Below the pieces are notes generated by a model. The model saw only the letters and a program-made list of their open reading frames with translations. It searched no databases and was not told the origin of the DNA. The position numbers and the translations under genes are program-made. A stretch of 64,000 nucleotides of DNA from Bradyrhizobium sp. NDS-1 (GTDB lineage: Bacteria > Pseudomonadota > Alphaproteobacteria > Rhizobiales > Xanthobacteraceae): NCBI RefSeq assembly GCF_032918005.1, contig NZ_CP136628.1, positions 6,371,501 through 6,435,500 of the forward strand, in the 5' to 3' direction. The first letter of the stretch is position 1. Each line of letters begins with the position of its first letter. Shown here piece by piece: positions 26,233 to 35,875 of the stretch.

Positions 26233-29200
26233 CTTCTCCCTCCCGTCTGCAATGGTGCCGCCAGCGTACGCGGCAGCCAAATGATGAACTCCGTATAATC
26301 GCCAGGCTCGGTATCGACCTCGATGCTGCCGCCGTGCTGCTTCACAATGATGTCGTGGCAGATTGAAAGGCCAAGCCCGGTTCCTTCGCCGGCTGGCTTT
26401 GTCGTGAAGAACGGATTGAATATCTTCTCTCTCACGTCGGCCGGAATGCCGGTGCCGTTGTCGCGAATCCGGATTTCCACGGCGCCGCCGAGATTCGTCG
26501 TCGTCGCGCACAGCCTCGGCTCGAAGCCGTCCCCAGCAGCGTCCCTGTGCTTGCCAGCTGCGTAGAATCCATTTGAAATCAGATTGAGGAACACCCGCGT
26601 GATCTCCTGCGGATACAGATCGAGCGCCCCGGCCGACGGATCGAGATGCCTCTCAAGCGTGATATTGAATCCCGGCTTTTCAGCGCGCGCACCGTGATAA
26701 GCAAGGTTGAGGCTTTCCTCGACGACCGCGTTGATATCGGCCGAACGACGCTCGCCAGACCCTTCGCGCGAGTGCAGAAGCATGTTCTTGACGATGAAAT
26801 CGGCGCGCTTTCCGTGCTGGACGATCTTTTCCAGATTACCTTGCAGCATGTGTATGAGCGCGTCGATTTCCTGCCTTGCCGCCTCACCGAGTGCGGCCGA
26901 GCGCAGTCCGTCGCTGAGCTCGTCGATCAACTCGGAGGAAACCCCAGCGAAATTATTGACGAAGTTGAGCGGGTTCTTGATTTCATGCGCAATGCCGGCG
27001 GTGAGTTGCCCAAGCGAGGCCAACTTCTCGGTATGGATCAACCGATCCTGCGCGTTTCGCAGTTCCTCCAACGATTGCGACAATTCCATGGTGCGCTCGC
27101 GCAGTTCATTCAGCAGGCGCGCATTCTCGATCGCGATCACGGCCTGGTGCGCGAAGTTGGATACGAGGTCGATCTGCTTGTCCGTGAAGGGTTTGACTTC
27201 CTGGCGGAAGATCGTGATGGTGCCGATCAGCTCGTCTTCCTTGAGCATCGGAACGATGACGAGGGTCCTTGCGCCGGCAAGGTCAGCAAGCGCGCGAACG
27301 TTCGGATTGCCTTCGACGTAGGGCGGTTGCGCTCTGATATCGTCGATATGAACCGTCTGATGAGTTTTCTCGACCGTGCCGAGCCCGCTCGCGGGATGTG
27401 GGCGAATGCTCTGGTACAGCCGGGTATCAACGTAGGCTTGCGGCGCGTTGTGCAGTGCGACCGTGCGAAAGCCGCCTTCTTCGTAGAGGTTCATGGTGCC
27501 GAATCCGGCGCCGCAGATCCGCGTCGCATTCTCCAGCATTTTGCGAAAGACCGGAGCCAATTCGCCCGACGAAGCGCTGATGATTTCGAGCACCTCCGAG
27601 GTGGCAGTCTGTCGCTCCAGCGATTCGTTCAATTGCTCGAACAGGCGCACATTGCCGAGGGCGATCACGGCCTGATCCGCAAAGGTCTGAAGCAGGCTGA
27701 TCTGCTTGTCGTCGAATGGGCGTACCTCCATACGGCGCAGTACGATCGCCCCCATGCTCTCGCCTTCGCGCAAGAGCGGCACACTCAAAACAGTCCGAAC
27801 GTTGGAGCGAACCGCATATTCGCGTCCTATCGGGTATTCCTCTCCATCGGGCCCGAGCAAGTCGTTCACTTGAACGGTGCGACGATCGACAATCGCTCGG
27901 CCGGTGGGCGATTTGACGCTGATCGCCCGTCGGCTCCACACTACGGGAACTTGTCCATGGTGCGCCTCGATGACGATATCGTCGCTATCCCTCAGAACGA
28001 CCAGCGCATCATATGCCTCACAGAGTCCGCATGCGCTTTCCACGATGGCCTTCAGCACTGGACCGACCTCGGTCGGCGAGGAAGCGATAACCCGCAAGAT
28101 ATTGGCGCTGCCGGTCTGGTACGTCAGCGCCTCCGACAGATCTCGCGTCCTGGTTTGCAGTTGTTCGAACAGCCGGACGTTCTCGATGGCGATCACGGCC
28201 TGGTCGGCAAACGTAGCGACAAGCTCGATCTGCTTTTCCGTGAAGGGCTGCACCCGCTTGCGGGCGATTACGATCGCGCCGATCGGTTCGTTCTCGCGTA
28301 GAAGAGGGACACCGAGCGCCGTGCGCTGACCAGCCATGGTGACGGACTCGTGCAGGCCGTATTCGGGATCGGCAGCGACGTCGAGGATCTGCACTGGACG
28401 GCGCTCAAGCACGGCCCGACCTGTAACAGTGCTCCGACCGGGCGTAATCGGGTGACCCTGCAGGAACTCGATGTATTTCTCGGGAAACCCAACTGCTGCT
28501 CCGGCCTGATATTCATCGCCCTCGCGGCGCATGATGAATGCCATCTCCGCTTCACACAGCCGTGCCGCCGAATCGACCAGCGTGTTGAGCACGGTCTGCA
28601 GATCGAACGTCGAGCGACTGATCACCTTCAGCACATCGGCAGTCGCGGTTTGCTGCTGGAGCGACTCGGCGAGATCGCGCGTCTTCGCTTGGACCTCATC
28701 GAAGAGCCGGACATTCTCGATCGCGATCACGGCCTGATCGGCGAAGGTGGAGACCAGGTCGATCTGCTTGTCCATGAACGAGTTCACGGTCTTGCGGCCC
28801 AGAAACAGCACGCCGATCGTTTCTCCGGACCGAAGCAAAGGTACGCCAAGAAGGGTGCGGTAACCGCCGGCCCTCTGCTGCTCGGGATAGGCGTATTCGG
28901 GATCGGCCAAGACATCCTGGATCTGGACAACCCCGCCGCATAGCAGGACGCGCCCAACGAGGCTGCCGCGCCCAGCATTGAGTCGAATGCCCGCCGAGAC
29001 GTCGGCCCACTCGGGTGAGAAATTGTACCGGCTCGCGTGATAGTAGGCGCCATCAGCGTCCTGCCGGACGATTGCCGCCATGTCGGCACCACACAGCCAC
29101 GCCGCCGATTCCGTCAGCGTGTCGAGAACGGCTTTCAAATCGAACGCAGAGCGGCTGATGACCTTCAACACATCCGCGGTCGCGGTCTGCTGCTGCAGCG

Positions 29201-29807
29201 ATTCCCGCAAGTCGTCTGTACGCGCCTGCACTTCATTGAAGAGCCGCGTATTCTCGATGGCGATAACCGCCTGGTCGGCGAAGGTTTGCAGAAGCTGCAC
29301 ATGATGCGGAGCGAAGGTACCTGGCTCGACTCGCGTCACGCTGATCATGCCGATCACCGCGCCGCCGGTCGCGAGGGGAACGAACAACATGCTGCGAAAG
29401 CCGCGGGCACGCGCGATGGGCTTGATGTCGTTCGTCAGCGCTTCAGTGTCGGGAGTCGGTACCACCTTACCCGCCTGGACTCCCGCGAAGCTCTCGAACT
29501 CGGCAATCGGCCTTGGAAACATGTTGTTCAAGGCCTGGTCGGCGGCAGGATTCGTGGGCGTGAATGCCGCCAAATGGGCCATTCCGTCGATGAAACGGAA
29601 TACGGTCGTCGAAAAGCCGGCGAGCAAGGCATTGGCCTGGCTCGCGATGGCATCGAATACCGGCTTCACCTCCGACGGCGAACTGGCGATGATCTTGAGA
29701 ATGTCTGCAGTGGCGGTCTCGCGATCTTGTGCGGCGCGCAATTCGGCCAGGAGCCGCGCGTTCTCGCGCTGCAAATCTGCCACCACGTCCTGAGGAAGCG
29801 CGGCCAT
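26229..29807 (-). CDS. Sensor histidine kinase with five GAF domains
   Basis: 1192 residues, apparently soluble. Five GAF units of about 170 residues run in tandem. Each opens with a variant of [15 protein letters not shown] and closes with a variant of [16 protein letters not shown], so they likely arose by duplication. Then come a coiled coil, the HisKA motif [16 protein letters not shown] (phospho-His at about 941) and HATPase motifs [18 protein letters not shown] and [11 protein letters not shown]. The ligands of the GAFs are unknown. ATG 29807 was chosen; TTG 29849 is in frame. Coupled to the receiver gene by a 4-nt overlap. Confidence 0.9.
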   Translation of the reverse strand: MAALPQDVVADLQRENARLLAELRAAQDRETATADILKIIASSPSEVKPVFDAIASQANALLAGFSTTVFRFIDGMAHLAAFTPTNPAADQALNNMFPRPIAEFESFAGVQAGKVVPTPDTEALTNDIKPIARARGFRSMLFVPLATGGAVIGMISVTRVEPGTFAPHHVQLLQTFADQAVIAIENTRLFNEVQARTDDLRESLQQQTATADVLKVISRSAFDLKAVLDTLTESAAWLCGADMAAIVRQDADGAYYHASRYNFSPEWADVSAGIRLNAGRGSLVGRVLLCGGVVQIQDVLADPEYAYPEQQRAGGYRTLLGVPLLRSGETIGVLFLGRKTVNSFMDKQIDLVSTFADQAVIAIENVRLFDEVQAKTRDLAESLQQQTATADVLKVISRSTFDLQTVLNTLVDSAARLCEAEMAFIMRREGDEYQAGAAVGFPEKYIEFLQGHPITPGRSTVTGRAVLERRPVQILDVAADPEYGLHESVTMAGQRTALGVPLLRENEPIGAIVIARKRVQPFTEKQIELVATFADQAVIAIENVRLFEQLQTRTRDLSEALTYQTGSANILRVIASSPTEVGPVLKAIVESACGLCEAYDALVVLRDSDDIVIEAHHGQVPVVWSRRAISVKSPTGRAIVDRRTVQVNDLLGPDGEEYPIGREYAVRSNVRTVLSVPLLREGESMGAIVLRRMEVRPFDDKQISLLQTFADQAVIALGNVRLFEQLNESLERQTATSEVLEIISASSGELAPVFRKMLENATRICGAGFGTMNLYEEGGFRTVALHNAPQAYVDTRLYQSIRPHPASGLGTVEKTHQTVHIDDIRAQPPYVEGNPNVRALADLAGARTLVIVPMLKEDELIGTITIFRQEVKPFTDKQIDLVSNFAHQAVIAIENARLLNELRERTMELSQSLEELRNAQDRLIHTEKLASLGQLTAGIAHEIKNPLNFVNNFAGVSSELIDELSDGLRSAALGEAARQEIDALIHMLQGNLEKIVQHGKRADFIVKNMLLHSREGSGERRSADINAVVEESLNLAYHGARAEKPGFNITLERHLDPSAGALDLYPQEITRVFLNLISNGFYAAGKHRDAAGDGFEPRLCATTTNLGGAVEIRIRDNGTGIPADVREKIFNPFFTTKPAGEGTGLGLSICHDIIVKQHGGSIEVDTEPGDYTEFIIWLPRTLAAPLQTGGRS

Positions 29808-30041
29808 GATGAAAATCCATATCGCCAGCTGTTTCACAGCCGACGTCAAAATCTAATCAAGAAAGCGGCGGGAATTATTCCACCATCAGGTGCGTCCGAC
29901 CAGACGTATCGTTGGTTGATTTTCAATCGACTACGCGTCAATTCGTCTCCACGATCTGCCGAGGCGGCGAGTTCCACAAATCTCTGATGCAAGCCGCATC
30001 ATTCGTGCCGCGCCGCGCCTGAAACGTTGAAGGGAACACGC

Positions 30042-30815
30042 ATGGCGACCATCTTCATCACCGGCAGCACCGATGGCCTCGGCCGCGCGGCGGCGCAATC
30101 GCTGCTCGATCAAGGCCACCGCGTGGTGCTGCACGCGCGCTCGGCCGATCGCATCGGCGCGCTCGGCGAGCTGAGGTCGCGTGTCCAAGGGGTCGTGGTC
30201 GGCGATCTCAAGAGTGCGGCCGAGACGAAGGCTATCGCCGATCAGGTCAACGCGATCGGGCGCATGGACGCGATCATCCACAATGCCGGCGTCTACACGC
30301 GGCCCGGCCGTGGCGCGACGCCGGAGGGCCATGCCGAGACGCTGGCCATCAACACGCTCGCACCGTACATGCTCACCGCGCGGATCGAGCGGCCCGGTCG
30401 GCTGGTGTATCTCAGCAGCGGATTGCACAGGGGTGGAGAGGGTTCGCTCGACGACCTCGACTGGACCAAGCGTCCCTGGGATTCGGCCAAGGCCTATGCC
30501 GAGAGCAAGCTGCACGTGGTCGCGCTGGCCTTCGCGCTGGCGCGGCGCTGGCCCAAGGTTCTCAGCAACGCCGTCGACCCCGGCTGGGTGCGCACGAAGA
30601 TGGGCGGCGCGGGCGCGCCGGTCGACATCGCCACCGGACAGCGGACGCAAACCTGGCTGGCGGTGAGCGAGGATTCCGCTGCCTTGGTGACCGGGCGCTA
30701 CTGGCATAAACTCGAGCAGCAGCAGCCGGCCCGTGAGGCGACCGATCCGAAATTTCAGGACGCGCTCATCGACAAATTGAGCAAGCTGACTGGCGTTGAG
30801 CTGCCGCGGGTGTAG
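30042..30815 (+). CDS. Short-chain dehydrogenase/reductase (SDR)
   Basis: 257 residues. The NAD(P)-binding motif is TGSTDGLGRAAA at about 9-20, the NAG motif IIHNAG lies near 82, the catalytic Ser is in LVYLSSGLH, and YAESK holds the catalytic Tyr/Lys. The post-catalytic VDPGWVRTKMG is typical of the WW-domain/retinol-type SDRs. The substrate is unknown. ATG 30042 has AAGGGAA upstream. It converges with the next gene 19 bases after its stop. Confidence 0.85.
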   Translation: MATIFITGSTDGLGRAAAQSLLDQGHRVVLHARSADRIGALGELRSRVQGVVVGDLKSAAETKAIADQVNAIGRMDAIIHNAGVYTRPGRGATPEGHAETLAINTLAPYMLTARIERPGRLVYLSSGLHRGGEGSLDDLDWTKRPWDSAKAYAESKLHVVALAFALARRWPKVLSNAVDPGWVRTKMGGAGAPVDIATGQRTQTWLAVSEDSAALVTGRYWHKLEQQQPAREATDPKFQDALIDKLSKLTGVELPRV

Positions 30816-30834
30816 GACGCTGACGGAGCAGACT

Positions 30835-31512
30835 TCACGCCGCCCGCTGTGGCCGCCACGCCGTGTAGAGACCGACCAGGGTCCCGATGGCGACCAGCGC
30901 GGCTGCCAGTAGCACCTGCAATTCGCCATCGTCGGTGGGGCCGACCGACGACACGAGCCTCGTCACGATGACGAACAGAATGCCGACGGCAGCCGCAGCT
31001 CCCACGCAGAGATAAGCGAGCTCGCGTGTCAGATTGCGACCGAGAAGCCCGAGCGCCGTGAAATACATCGCGCAGGCGTTGGGATGAACGAACAAGGCAA
31101 TGCGCGCGTAAGGACCGTAGGCGTCAAACAAGGACTCGCAACGGCGCAGGGCCCCTTTTGAGGCCACTCGCTGCAGGAACGGCCTGAAGAAACGAGCCTG
31201 TCCGTAGCTGAGAACGGCACCCAGGATGATGGCGAGCCACGCCACGGTGAAGACGGAGCCATCCACGGCCTTGGGATTGAGCGCCACCGACATCAGGATG
31301 AGGGCGGTGCCGGGAAAATAGCCGAAATACGGGAAGACCGCTTCCAGCAGCACGCAGACGAACATGAAGGCCGGAAACCAAGCCGACCCGGCCGCGCCAT
31401 GGACGACGGCGTTCAGATCGAACAGGCTCGTCCTGTACAGGACGAGGTACATGCACATGGCGAGGCCAGCCAGCGCGTAGAACGGCAGCGCTCCCGACAG
31501 AAACCGTCTCAT
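30835..31512 (-). CDS. DedA/YqaA-like membrane protein
   Basis: 225 residues with five to six hydrophobic segments. The PYFGYFPGTALILMSVAL region and a later FVHPNACAMYFTALGLLGRN resemble the DedA/SNARE-associated fold only loosely. No catalytic motif is visible. The C-terminus is short and basic. The ATG at 31512 lacks a strong RBS. Candidate roles are lipid or ion transport, but the family call is tentative. Confidence 0.55.
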   Translation of the reverse strand: MRRFLSGALPFYALAGLAMCMYLVLYRTSLFDLNAVVHGAAGSAWFPAFMFVCVLLEAVFPYFGYFPGTALILMSVALNPKAVDGSVFTVAWLAIILGAVLSYGQARFFRPFLQRVASKGALRRCESLFDAYGPYARIALFVHPNACAMYFTALGLLGRNLTRELAYLCVGAAAAVGILFVIVTRLVSSVGPTDDGELQVLLAAALVAIGTLVGLYTAWRPQRAA

Positions 31513-31640
31513 CCAACCATCGCGCTTTGTTTGGCGGAGACGACGGCCTCGCGCTGTTCCGGATCATGCTTTAGGCGAATGAGATTGCTCCTGTCGATAG
31601 CGCCCTTTGCCACGCAACTCCCGCCTGGCCCCGCGCGTCC

Positions 31641-32123
31641 CTACGCGATCGCCAGAATCTCGATCTCCTGCGCGCCCGAGCCTGCGACATCGCCGACCGC
31701 CTTCCCCATCAATGACCTCGCCACCGGCGCGACGAACGAGATCGTCCCCGCTTTCGGATCGGCTTCGTCCTCGCCGACGATGCGATAGGTCTGCACGCGG
31801 CCGTCAGCGCGGCTGAAAGTCACGGTGCTGCCGAAGGCGACGATATCCGTCGAGGCCGGATCGGGCACGAGCTGCGCGGTGCGCAAGCGTTCCGTCAGAT
31901 AGCGGGCGTCGCGCAAGGGCACGGCCGATTGCCGGCGTTTCTCGTTGACGTCCTCGATGGCTTGCGCGGCTTCATAGGCCGTTCGGGCCTCCTGAAGCTG
32001 CGCCTGCAACGCAAGCAGGCCTTTTTCCGTCACGAGGTTCGGATGCGGCGAGATGGGGCGATCCGGCAACAGCGTCTCGGACGCGGTTTCGGCGCTTTCT
32101 TCCTTGGTAAAGGCGACGCTCAA
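31641..32123 (-). CDS. GreA/GreB-family transcription elongation factor
   Basis: 160 residues, the usual GreA length. An N-terminal coiled coil (LVTEKGLLALQAQLQEARTAYEAAQAIEDVNEKRRQSA) is followed by a C-terminal FKBP-like domain (VAFGSTVTFSRADGRVQTYRIVGEDEADPKAGTISFVAPVARSLMGKAVGD). These proteins rescue backtracked RNA polymerase. The start is TTG 32123 with AGGA 8 bases upstream; the frame runs further up but would overlap the next gene. The coiled-coil tip differs from canonical GreA, so it may be a paralogue with another role. Confidence 0.8.
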   Translation of the reverse strand: MSVAFTKEESAETASETLLPDRPISPHPNLVTEKGLLALQAQLQEARTAYEAAQAIEDVNEKRRQSAVPLRDARYLTERLRTAQLVPDPASTDIVAFGSTVTFSRADGRVQTYRIVGEDEADPKAGTISFVAPVARSLMGKAVGDVAGSGAQEIEILAIA

Positions 32124-32181
32124 TTCAAGAATCCTGTCGAACGGTCCGGGGTCGGCGACGTAGCGCGCCGCCGCTACCGGA

Positions 32182-32667
32182 TTATATCTCAAGTTCGACG
32201 AAACGACGGAGCTTGAAGACGATATCCGGCATGGCCTGGCGGAACCGGGTCGCATTCTGGAAATTGGTCGAGAACGGCGCGAAGGTGATCATCGCGTTCC
32301 AATGCCGGTAGCCATAGACCGTGACCGAGGCGCCGGTTGCCGGAAAATCCTCCAGCTTGCGCAGCTCCCCCAGCACGAGATCGGCGATCGCTTCAGCAGG
32401 CAGCAGCTGTCGGCCGTCCCGCGTCGTGACGATTTTGGCGGGCTGCTCGACCGGCTCCGCGGCGGCCGGCGCGGCATCGGGCGCATCCTCCTGCCCGGTC
32501 GGCGTCGGCTCGGCGACGGGCGGCGCAACCGCTTCCGCCCCGTTGGACGGCACTGTCGGCGGCCCCTCGGTCAGCGGCGGCGGTGCAACACTTTCTGCGC
32601 GCTTGTTGCCTCCAAGGATGCTGCTGATCATGGCCACGAGCCCAGCATCCTTCACGTCGTCGCTCAT
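32182..32667 (-). CDS. Hypothetical protein with Pro/Ala linker
   Basis: 161 residues. A short N-terminal helix (VKDAGLVAMISSILGG), a Pro/Ala/Glu-rich low-complexity stretch and a compact C-terminal domain (residues about 100-160; VYGYRHWNAMITFAPFSTNFQNATRFRQAMPDIVFKLRRFVEL) make up the protein. ATG 32667 follows GGGGGGA. It is 58 bases upstream of the GreA-like gene on the same strand and may share its transcript. I do not recognise a family. Confidence 0.55.
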   Translation of the reverse strand: MSDDVKDAGLVAMISSILGGNKRAESVAPPPLTEGPPTVPSNGAEAVAPPVAEPTPTGQEDAPDAAPAAAEPVEQPAKIVTTRDGRQLLPAEAIADLVLGELRKLEDFPATGASVTVYGYRHWNAMITFAPFSTNFQNATRFRQAMPDIVFKLRRFVELEI

Positions 32668-32823
32668 CATTCCCCCCGGGATTCGGCCTACTCTAGCACC
32701 GCTCTCGCAGACCGCCACCGGGATGTGAGGTGGGAAGCCGCCCGGCCGGGGCGTTCCTTCGATCGCGTGTCCCTCGAAGGTGCCGGCGCAACGGCTGACC
32801 ACGTCGCGCCGCCATGCGATCGG

Positions 32824-33159
32824 CTACCGCTTATCGAACGGAATATATTGATGGTACTGCTTGGGCACCGAGCTGCGATAGCGCGCGGGCACGGTGCCGC
32901 TGTCGACGGAGTGGTCGATCTCCTGCTGCCGCGTCATCTTTTTCTTCGCCTGCTTTTTCGACGCGCTCTTCTTGGAGTCGGTCGGCTGGCTGGAGCTATC
33001 GGTGGACGCAGCCGGTGCCGTCGTCGCTGCCGGCGCAGTGCTTGTCGCCGCAGGCGCCGCGGTTCCGCCGGCGGCGGGTGCGGTCTGAGCCAACGCGAGC
33101 GATGTCTGCATCATGAGCGCCAATGCCGCGGTCGCGGCCAGCAAGTATGACTTTTGCAT
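32824..33159 (-). CDS. Small exported Ala/Thr-rich protein
   Basis: 111 residues. A signal peptide (MQKSYLLAATAALALMMQTSLALAQ) is followed by an Ala/Pro/Thr-rich stretch, a lysine-rich block (KKSASKKQAKKKM) and a C-terminal segment VPARYRSSVPKQYHQYIPFDKR. GGAGG precedes the ATG with good spacing. The basic block could bind polyanions, but no function is known. The 266 bases upstream (33160-33425) hold a GCCTG/CAGGC hairpin and nothing else I can support. Confidence 0.65.
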   Translation of the reverse strand: MQKSYLLAATAALALMMQTSLALAQTAPAAGGTAAPAATSTAPAATTAPAASTDSSSQPTDSKKSASKKQAKKKMTRQQEIDHSVDSGTVPARYRSSVPKQYHQYIPFDKR

Positions 33160-33425
33160 CAGAACCTCCAAAATTGCCTGATCCGAACCAGGCCAAACCT
33201 AGGCCTGCGGCATCGACGCGTGCAAGTTTGTCGACATTAGGTCTGTTCCTGCACGACAACTGTGGCCGAGATCACATTGCTCGGCGACGAGACCTCGGGT
33301 GAAAGGCTCTGAAACCATTTGTAAGAAAGCGCGTCGGCCATTCGCTGGCCCAAATCGATTAATTCGAAGCTGGTCGGTGACCTAATCCGGCTACCGAGGA
33401 CATCCTTCCCAGAGCACGACGGATA

Positions 33426-34106
33426 TCATGCCGTGAGCGAGTCTCGGGGCAACAGCCAGGTCGAAATCGGACTTGCGCGGCCGGCAATTCGGCAGAGGCC
33501 ATTCGGCTTCAGTTTTTCGACACCCGACCCGAGATGAGCTTGCCGGCGGATTGCGCCAAGCAGCTCGTCACTCACGACGATGAATGCGCCAAGCTTCCGT
33601 GTGAGCGCTTCGAGCTTGCGCGCCACGTTGACCGTATCGCCCGCGATCGCCTGCTCCAGATGTTGCTCCACTCCAATCTGGCCCATCCCCACCGAGCCAA
33701 AATGGACGCCGATGCCGATGCTCAGCGGCAACTCTCCGCGCGCGCTGCGCTCAGCGCTCCAGGCTGCAATCGTATGCAACATGCCGAAAGCGCAAGAGAG
33801 TGCGCGGCCAGCCGCGCAGCGCGCATCGTGCGCATCACCGAATGTCGCGACGATGGCGTCACCCTGATATTGTATGACTCTGCCCTGATGCTGAATGACT
33901 CGCATCGCCATGCGCTGCTGGTAGCTGCGCAAGAAGTTTATCGTCTCCGCCGGAGACCACTCTTCCGACATGCAGGTGGATCCGATGATGTCGGCGAAAA
34001 GGACGGCTGCGTGTTCGACCCGGACGGTATCCCGTTCCGTGGACATGCAAGCAGGCTCCCAAGCGTTTACGACTGAAGCAATACCAATCTGATTTGCGGC
34101 GGTCAT
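33426..34106 (-). CDS. Class III adenylate/guanylate cyclase
   Basis: 226 residues, essentially one cyclase homology domain. Metal-binding aspartates are in AAVLFADIIGSTCMSEE and IQYQGDAIVATFGD. The transition-state Asn/Arg pair is in DTVNVARKLEAL. It makes cyclic nucleotide from ATP or GTP. No membrane span or sensory domain is visible, so activity may be controlled by partners. It is divergent from the HTH-like gene at 34318, with AGAGAG as a weak RBS. Confidence 0.82.
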   Translation of the reverse strand: MTAANQIGIASVVNAWEPACMSTERDTVRVEHAAVLFADIIGSTCMSEEWSPAETINFLRSYQQRMAMRVIQHQGRVIQYQGDAIVATFGDAHDARCAAGRALSCAFGMLHTIAAWSAERSARGELPLSIGIGVHFGSVGMGQIGVEQHLEQAIAGDTVNVARKLEALTRKLGAFIVVSDELLGAIRRQAHLGSGVEKLKPNGLCRIAGRASPISTWLLPRDSLTA

Positions 34107-34317
34107 GGCGTAATCTCTCTGAATTCGGTTCGAGATTCGGCTGGTCGGATGATCAGCCTGCGCCACAGAGTGAGCGCGCAGCCATCAAGCGAAAACAGCA
34201 TCTCGCGGTCGCCATGAGCAACCGGCTGGCCAATGCCGGCCATTCCGCTGTCAAGTTCTATCAGGTCGTGTTAGTTTGTGTCACAATGCCCGCGCTAGAC
34301 AGGTGCTGGAGCGCCCA

Positions 34318-35136
34318 ATGTCGACCAGTCTTTCCGGACGCCACCTTCTCCGCTTCAGCGCAGACTTACGGGCCCATCGGGCGACATTTTCACTCAATGA
34401 TGCTGAATACGCAGATCAAATTCTCAAGATTTCGCTCAATACCTTCAAGAAATGCCTCCACCCGAACAGTGACAAGCTTCTTCTCAAACGGCATACTCTT
34501 CTCAGCATCCTTGCCAATGCAGGCTTGAATCCGCGAGGATACGGGCTCTCGATTACTCTTCCGAGTCAATCCTCGCTATTCGGGGGATATCATACGAGTG
34601 ACTACGACCATCTGTGCGGTCGATTTTTTCTCTATCGGCGCTCTTTTCTAACCGCCCGCAATATTACCTGCAGCGTCCTGGACATCCGGCCGAGCGAGAG
34701 CCATGACTGCCTGGCATTCCATGAACTGCACTATTACGTCTCCGACTCAGGCGCCCGAGATGAGATCAATTATTCCGGGAATGTTCATATGAATCTGGAG
34801 CGCAACGTCGTCAGCATGCCTGCATATTTCGAGGGACAGGTGAGGCTGACTCTCGTGCAGCCTGAACGACTCGGCAAATCCAAGGTCAAGATGCGTGGCG
34901 CGGTTCTGACATTTGGAAATCCGAAGGGTTACTGGCAGCCGACGGTCTCCTGCGTCTTTGTCGATGGACCGGTCGAGACAAAGGTTGCGCATCCGAGAAA
35001 CCTTTGCAGGACAATTCTCGAAGGATCGGAGGAGCACGCAACTCTCTCCGCCGAGATGGCTCGTGTTGAAGAACATGCAACGATCATCACCCCCCTGATG
35101 TGGGCCAAGCTGCAGGCCGGAGCTACAGCCGCATAG
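34318..35136 (+). CDS. Putative HTH-containing protein, unknown family
   Basis: 272 residues. The N-terminal part (DAEYADQILKISLNTFKKCL, then LLLKRHTLLSILANAGL) has the helix pattern of an XRE-type helix-turn-helix. The remaining 200 residues are rich in beta-strand residues with conserved-looking aromatic motifs (FGGYHTSDYDHLCGRFFLYRRSF, MPAYFEGQVRLTLVQPERL). A regulator with a ligand domain is plausible but unproven. ATG 34318 was chosen (frame opens 34276). It ends 8 bases before the C26 gene, suggesting an operon. Confidence 0.6.
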   Translation: MSTSLSGRHLLRFSADLRAHRATFSLNDAEYADQILKISLNTFKKCLHPNSDKLLLKRHTLLSILANAGLNPRGYGLSITLPSQSSLFGGYHTSDYDHLCGRFFLYRRSFLTARNITCSVLDIRPSESHDCLAFHELHYYVSDSGARDEINYSGNVHMNLERNVVSMPAYFEGQVRLTLVQPERLGKSKVKMRGAVLTFGNPKGYWQPTVSCVFVDGPVETKVAHPRNLCRTILEGSEEHATLSAEMARVEEHATIITPLMWAKLQAGATAA

Positions 35137-35144
35137 GACATCCC

Positions 35145-35852
35145 ATGGCGCGCACGCCACGCATCGCGGTGATCCTCGACGAGAATACCAGCGGCGATGG
35201 AAGCCGCTACGAGGCTGCGAAGAGCTATTTCACGGCGATCCGGGACGCCGGCGGCCTGCCGTTCGGCATCCCCTACCTCCCCGAAATCGTGGCGCCGGTC
35301 GCCGAGGAATTCGATGGCCTGCTCTGCGTCGGTGGACGGTTTGCTTACCCGGACGACTGGTATCTCCAGGGCAGGCTATCGAGGGCTCCGGCTTCGGAGA
35401 GACTGGCCATCGAGCGCGAAATCACCAACGAATTTCTGCGCCGCGAAAAGCCTGTTCTCGGGATATGCGCCGGCATGCAGCTGCTCGCCGGCCTTCATGG
35501 TTGCCGGTTGTGGTCCGACGTCAAGGCTTCGGGCCCCTCGATCATCGAACACGACAAGAAAGGTTCGCTGCACCGTGTGACGCTCACCCCCGGCACGAAG
35601 CTGGCGGCCTTGGCGAGAGTCCCCGAAATGCTCGTCAATACACTCCACTGGGAGGCGGTTGGCGAACTGTCCTCGTCAGTGATCGCCAGTGCCCGTTCCG
35701 ATGACGGGGTCATCGAGGCGATCGAGATTCCAGCGCACCCCTTTGCGCTCGGCGTTCAGTGGCATCAGGAGCAGTTTGCCGCCGACGACCACCCTGGCAA
35801 CCACCTTTTTCGAGGCTTCGTGAAAGCATGCGTAACGGGTAGCGGCAACTGA
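35145..35852 (+). CDS. Class I glutamine amidotransferase-like hydrolase, peptidase C26 (gamma-glutamyl-GABA hydrolase type)
   Basis: 235 residues. The nucleophile Cys is in PVLGICAGMQLLAG and the His/Glu pair in GVQWHQEQFA. The family (PuuD-like) cleaves gamma-glutamyl amides in the cytoplasm. Here the canonical WHPE is WHQE, a small change. ATG 35145 follows AGGACATCCC. The gene sits between the HTH-like gene (8-bp gap) and the exported M23 peptidase (23-bp gap), which suggests handling of gamma-linked Glu substrates, as found in peptidoglycan peptides. Confidence 0.82.
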   Translation: MARTPRIAVILDENTSGDGSRYEAAKSYFTAIRDAGGLPFGIPYLPEIVAPVAEEFDGLLCVGGRFAYPDDWYLQGRLSRAPASERLAIEREITNEFLRREKPVLGICAGMQLLAGLHGCRLWSDVKASGPSIIEHDKKGSLHRVTLTPGTKLAALARVPEMLVNTLHWEAVGELSSSVIASARSDDGVIEAIEIPAHPFALGVQWHQEQFAADDHPGNHLFRGFVKACVTGSGN

Positions 35853-35875
35853 CCGACAATTGGCGGGAGAGCGCC

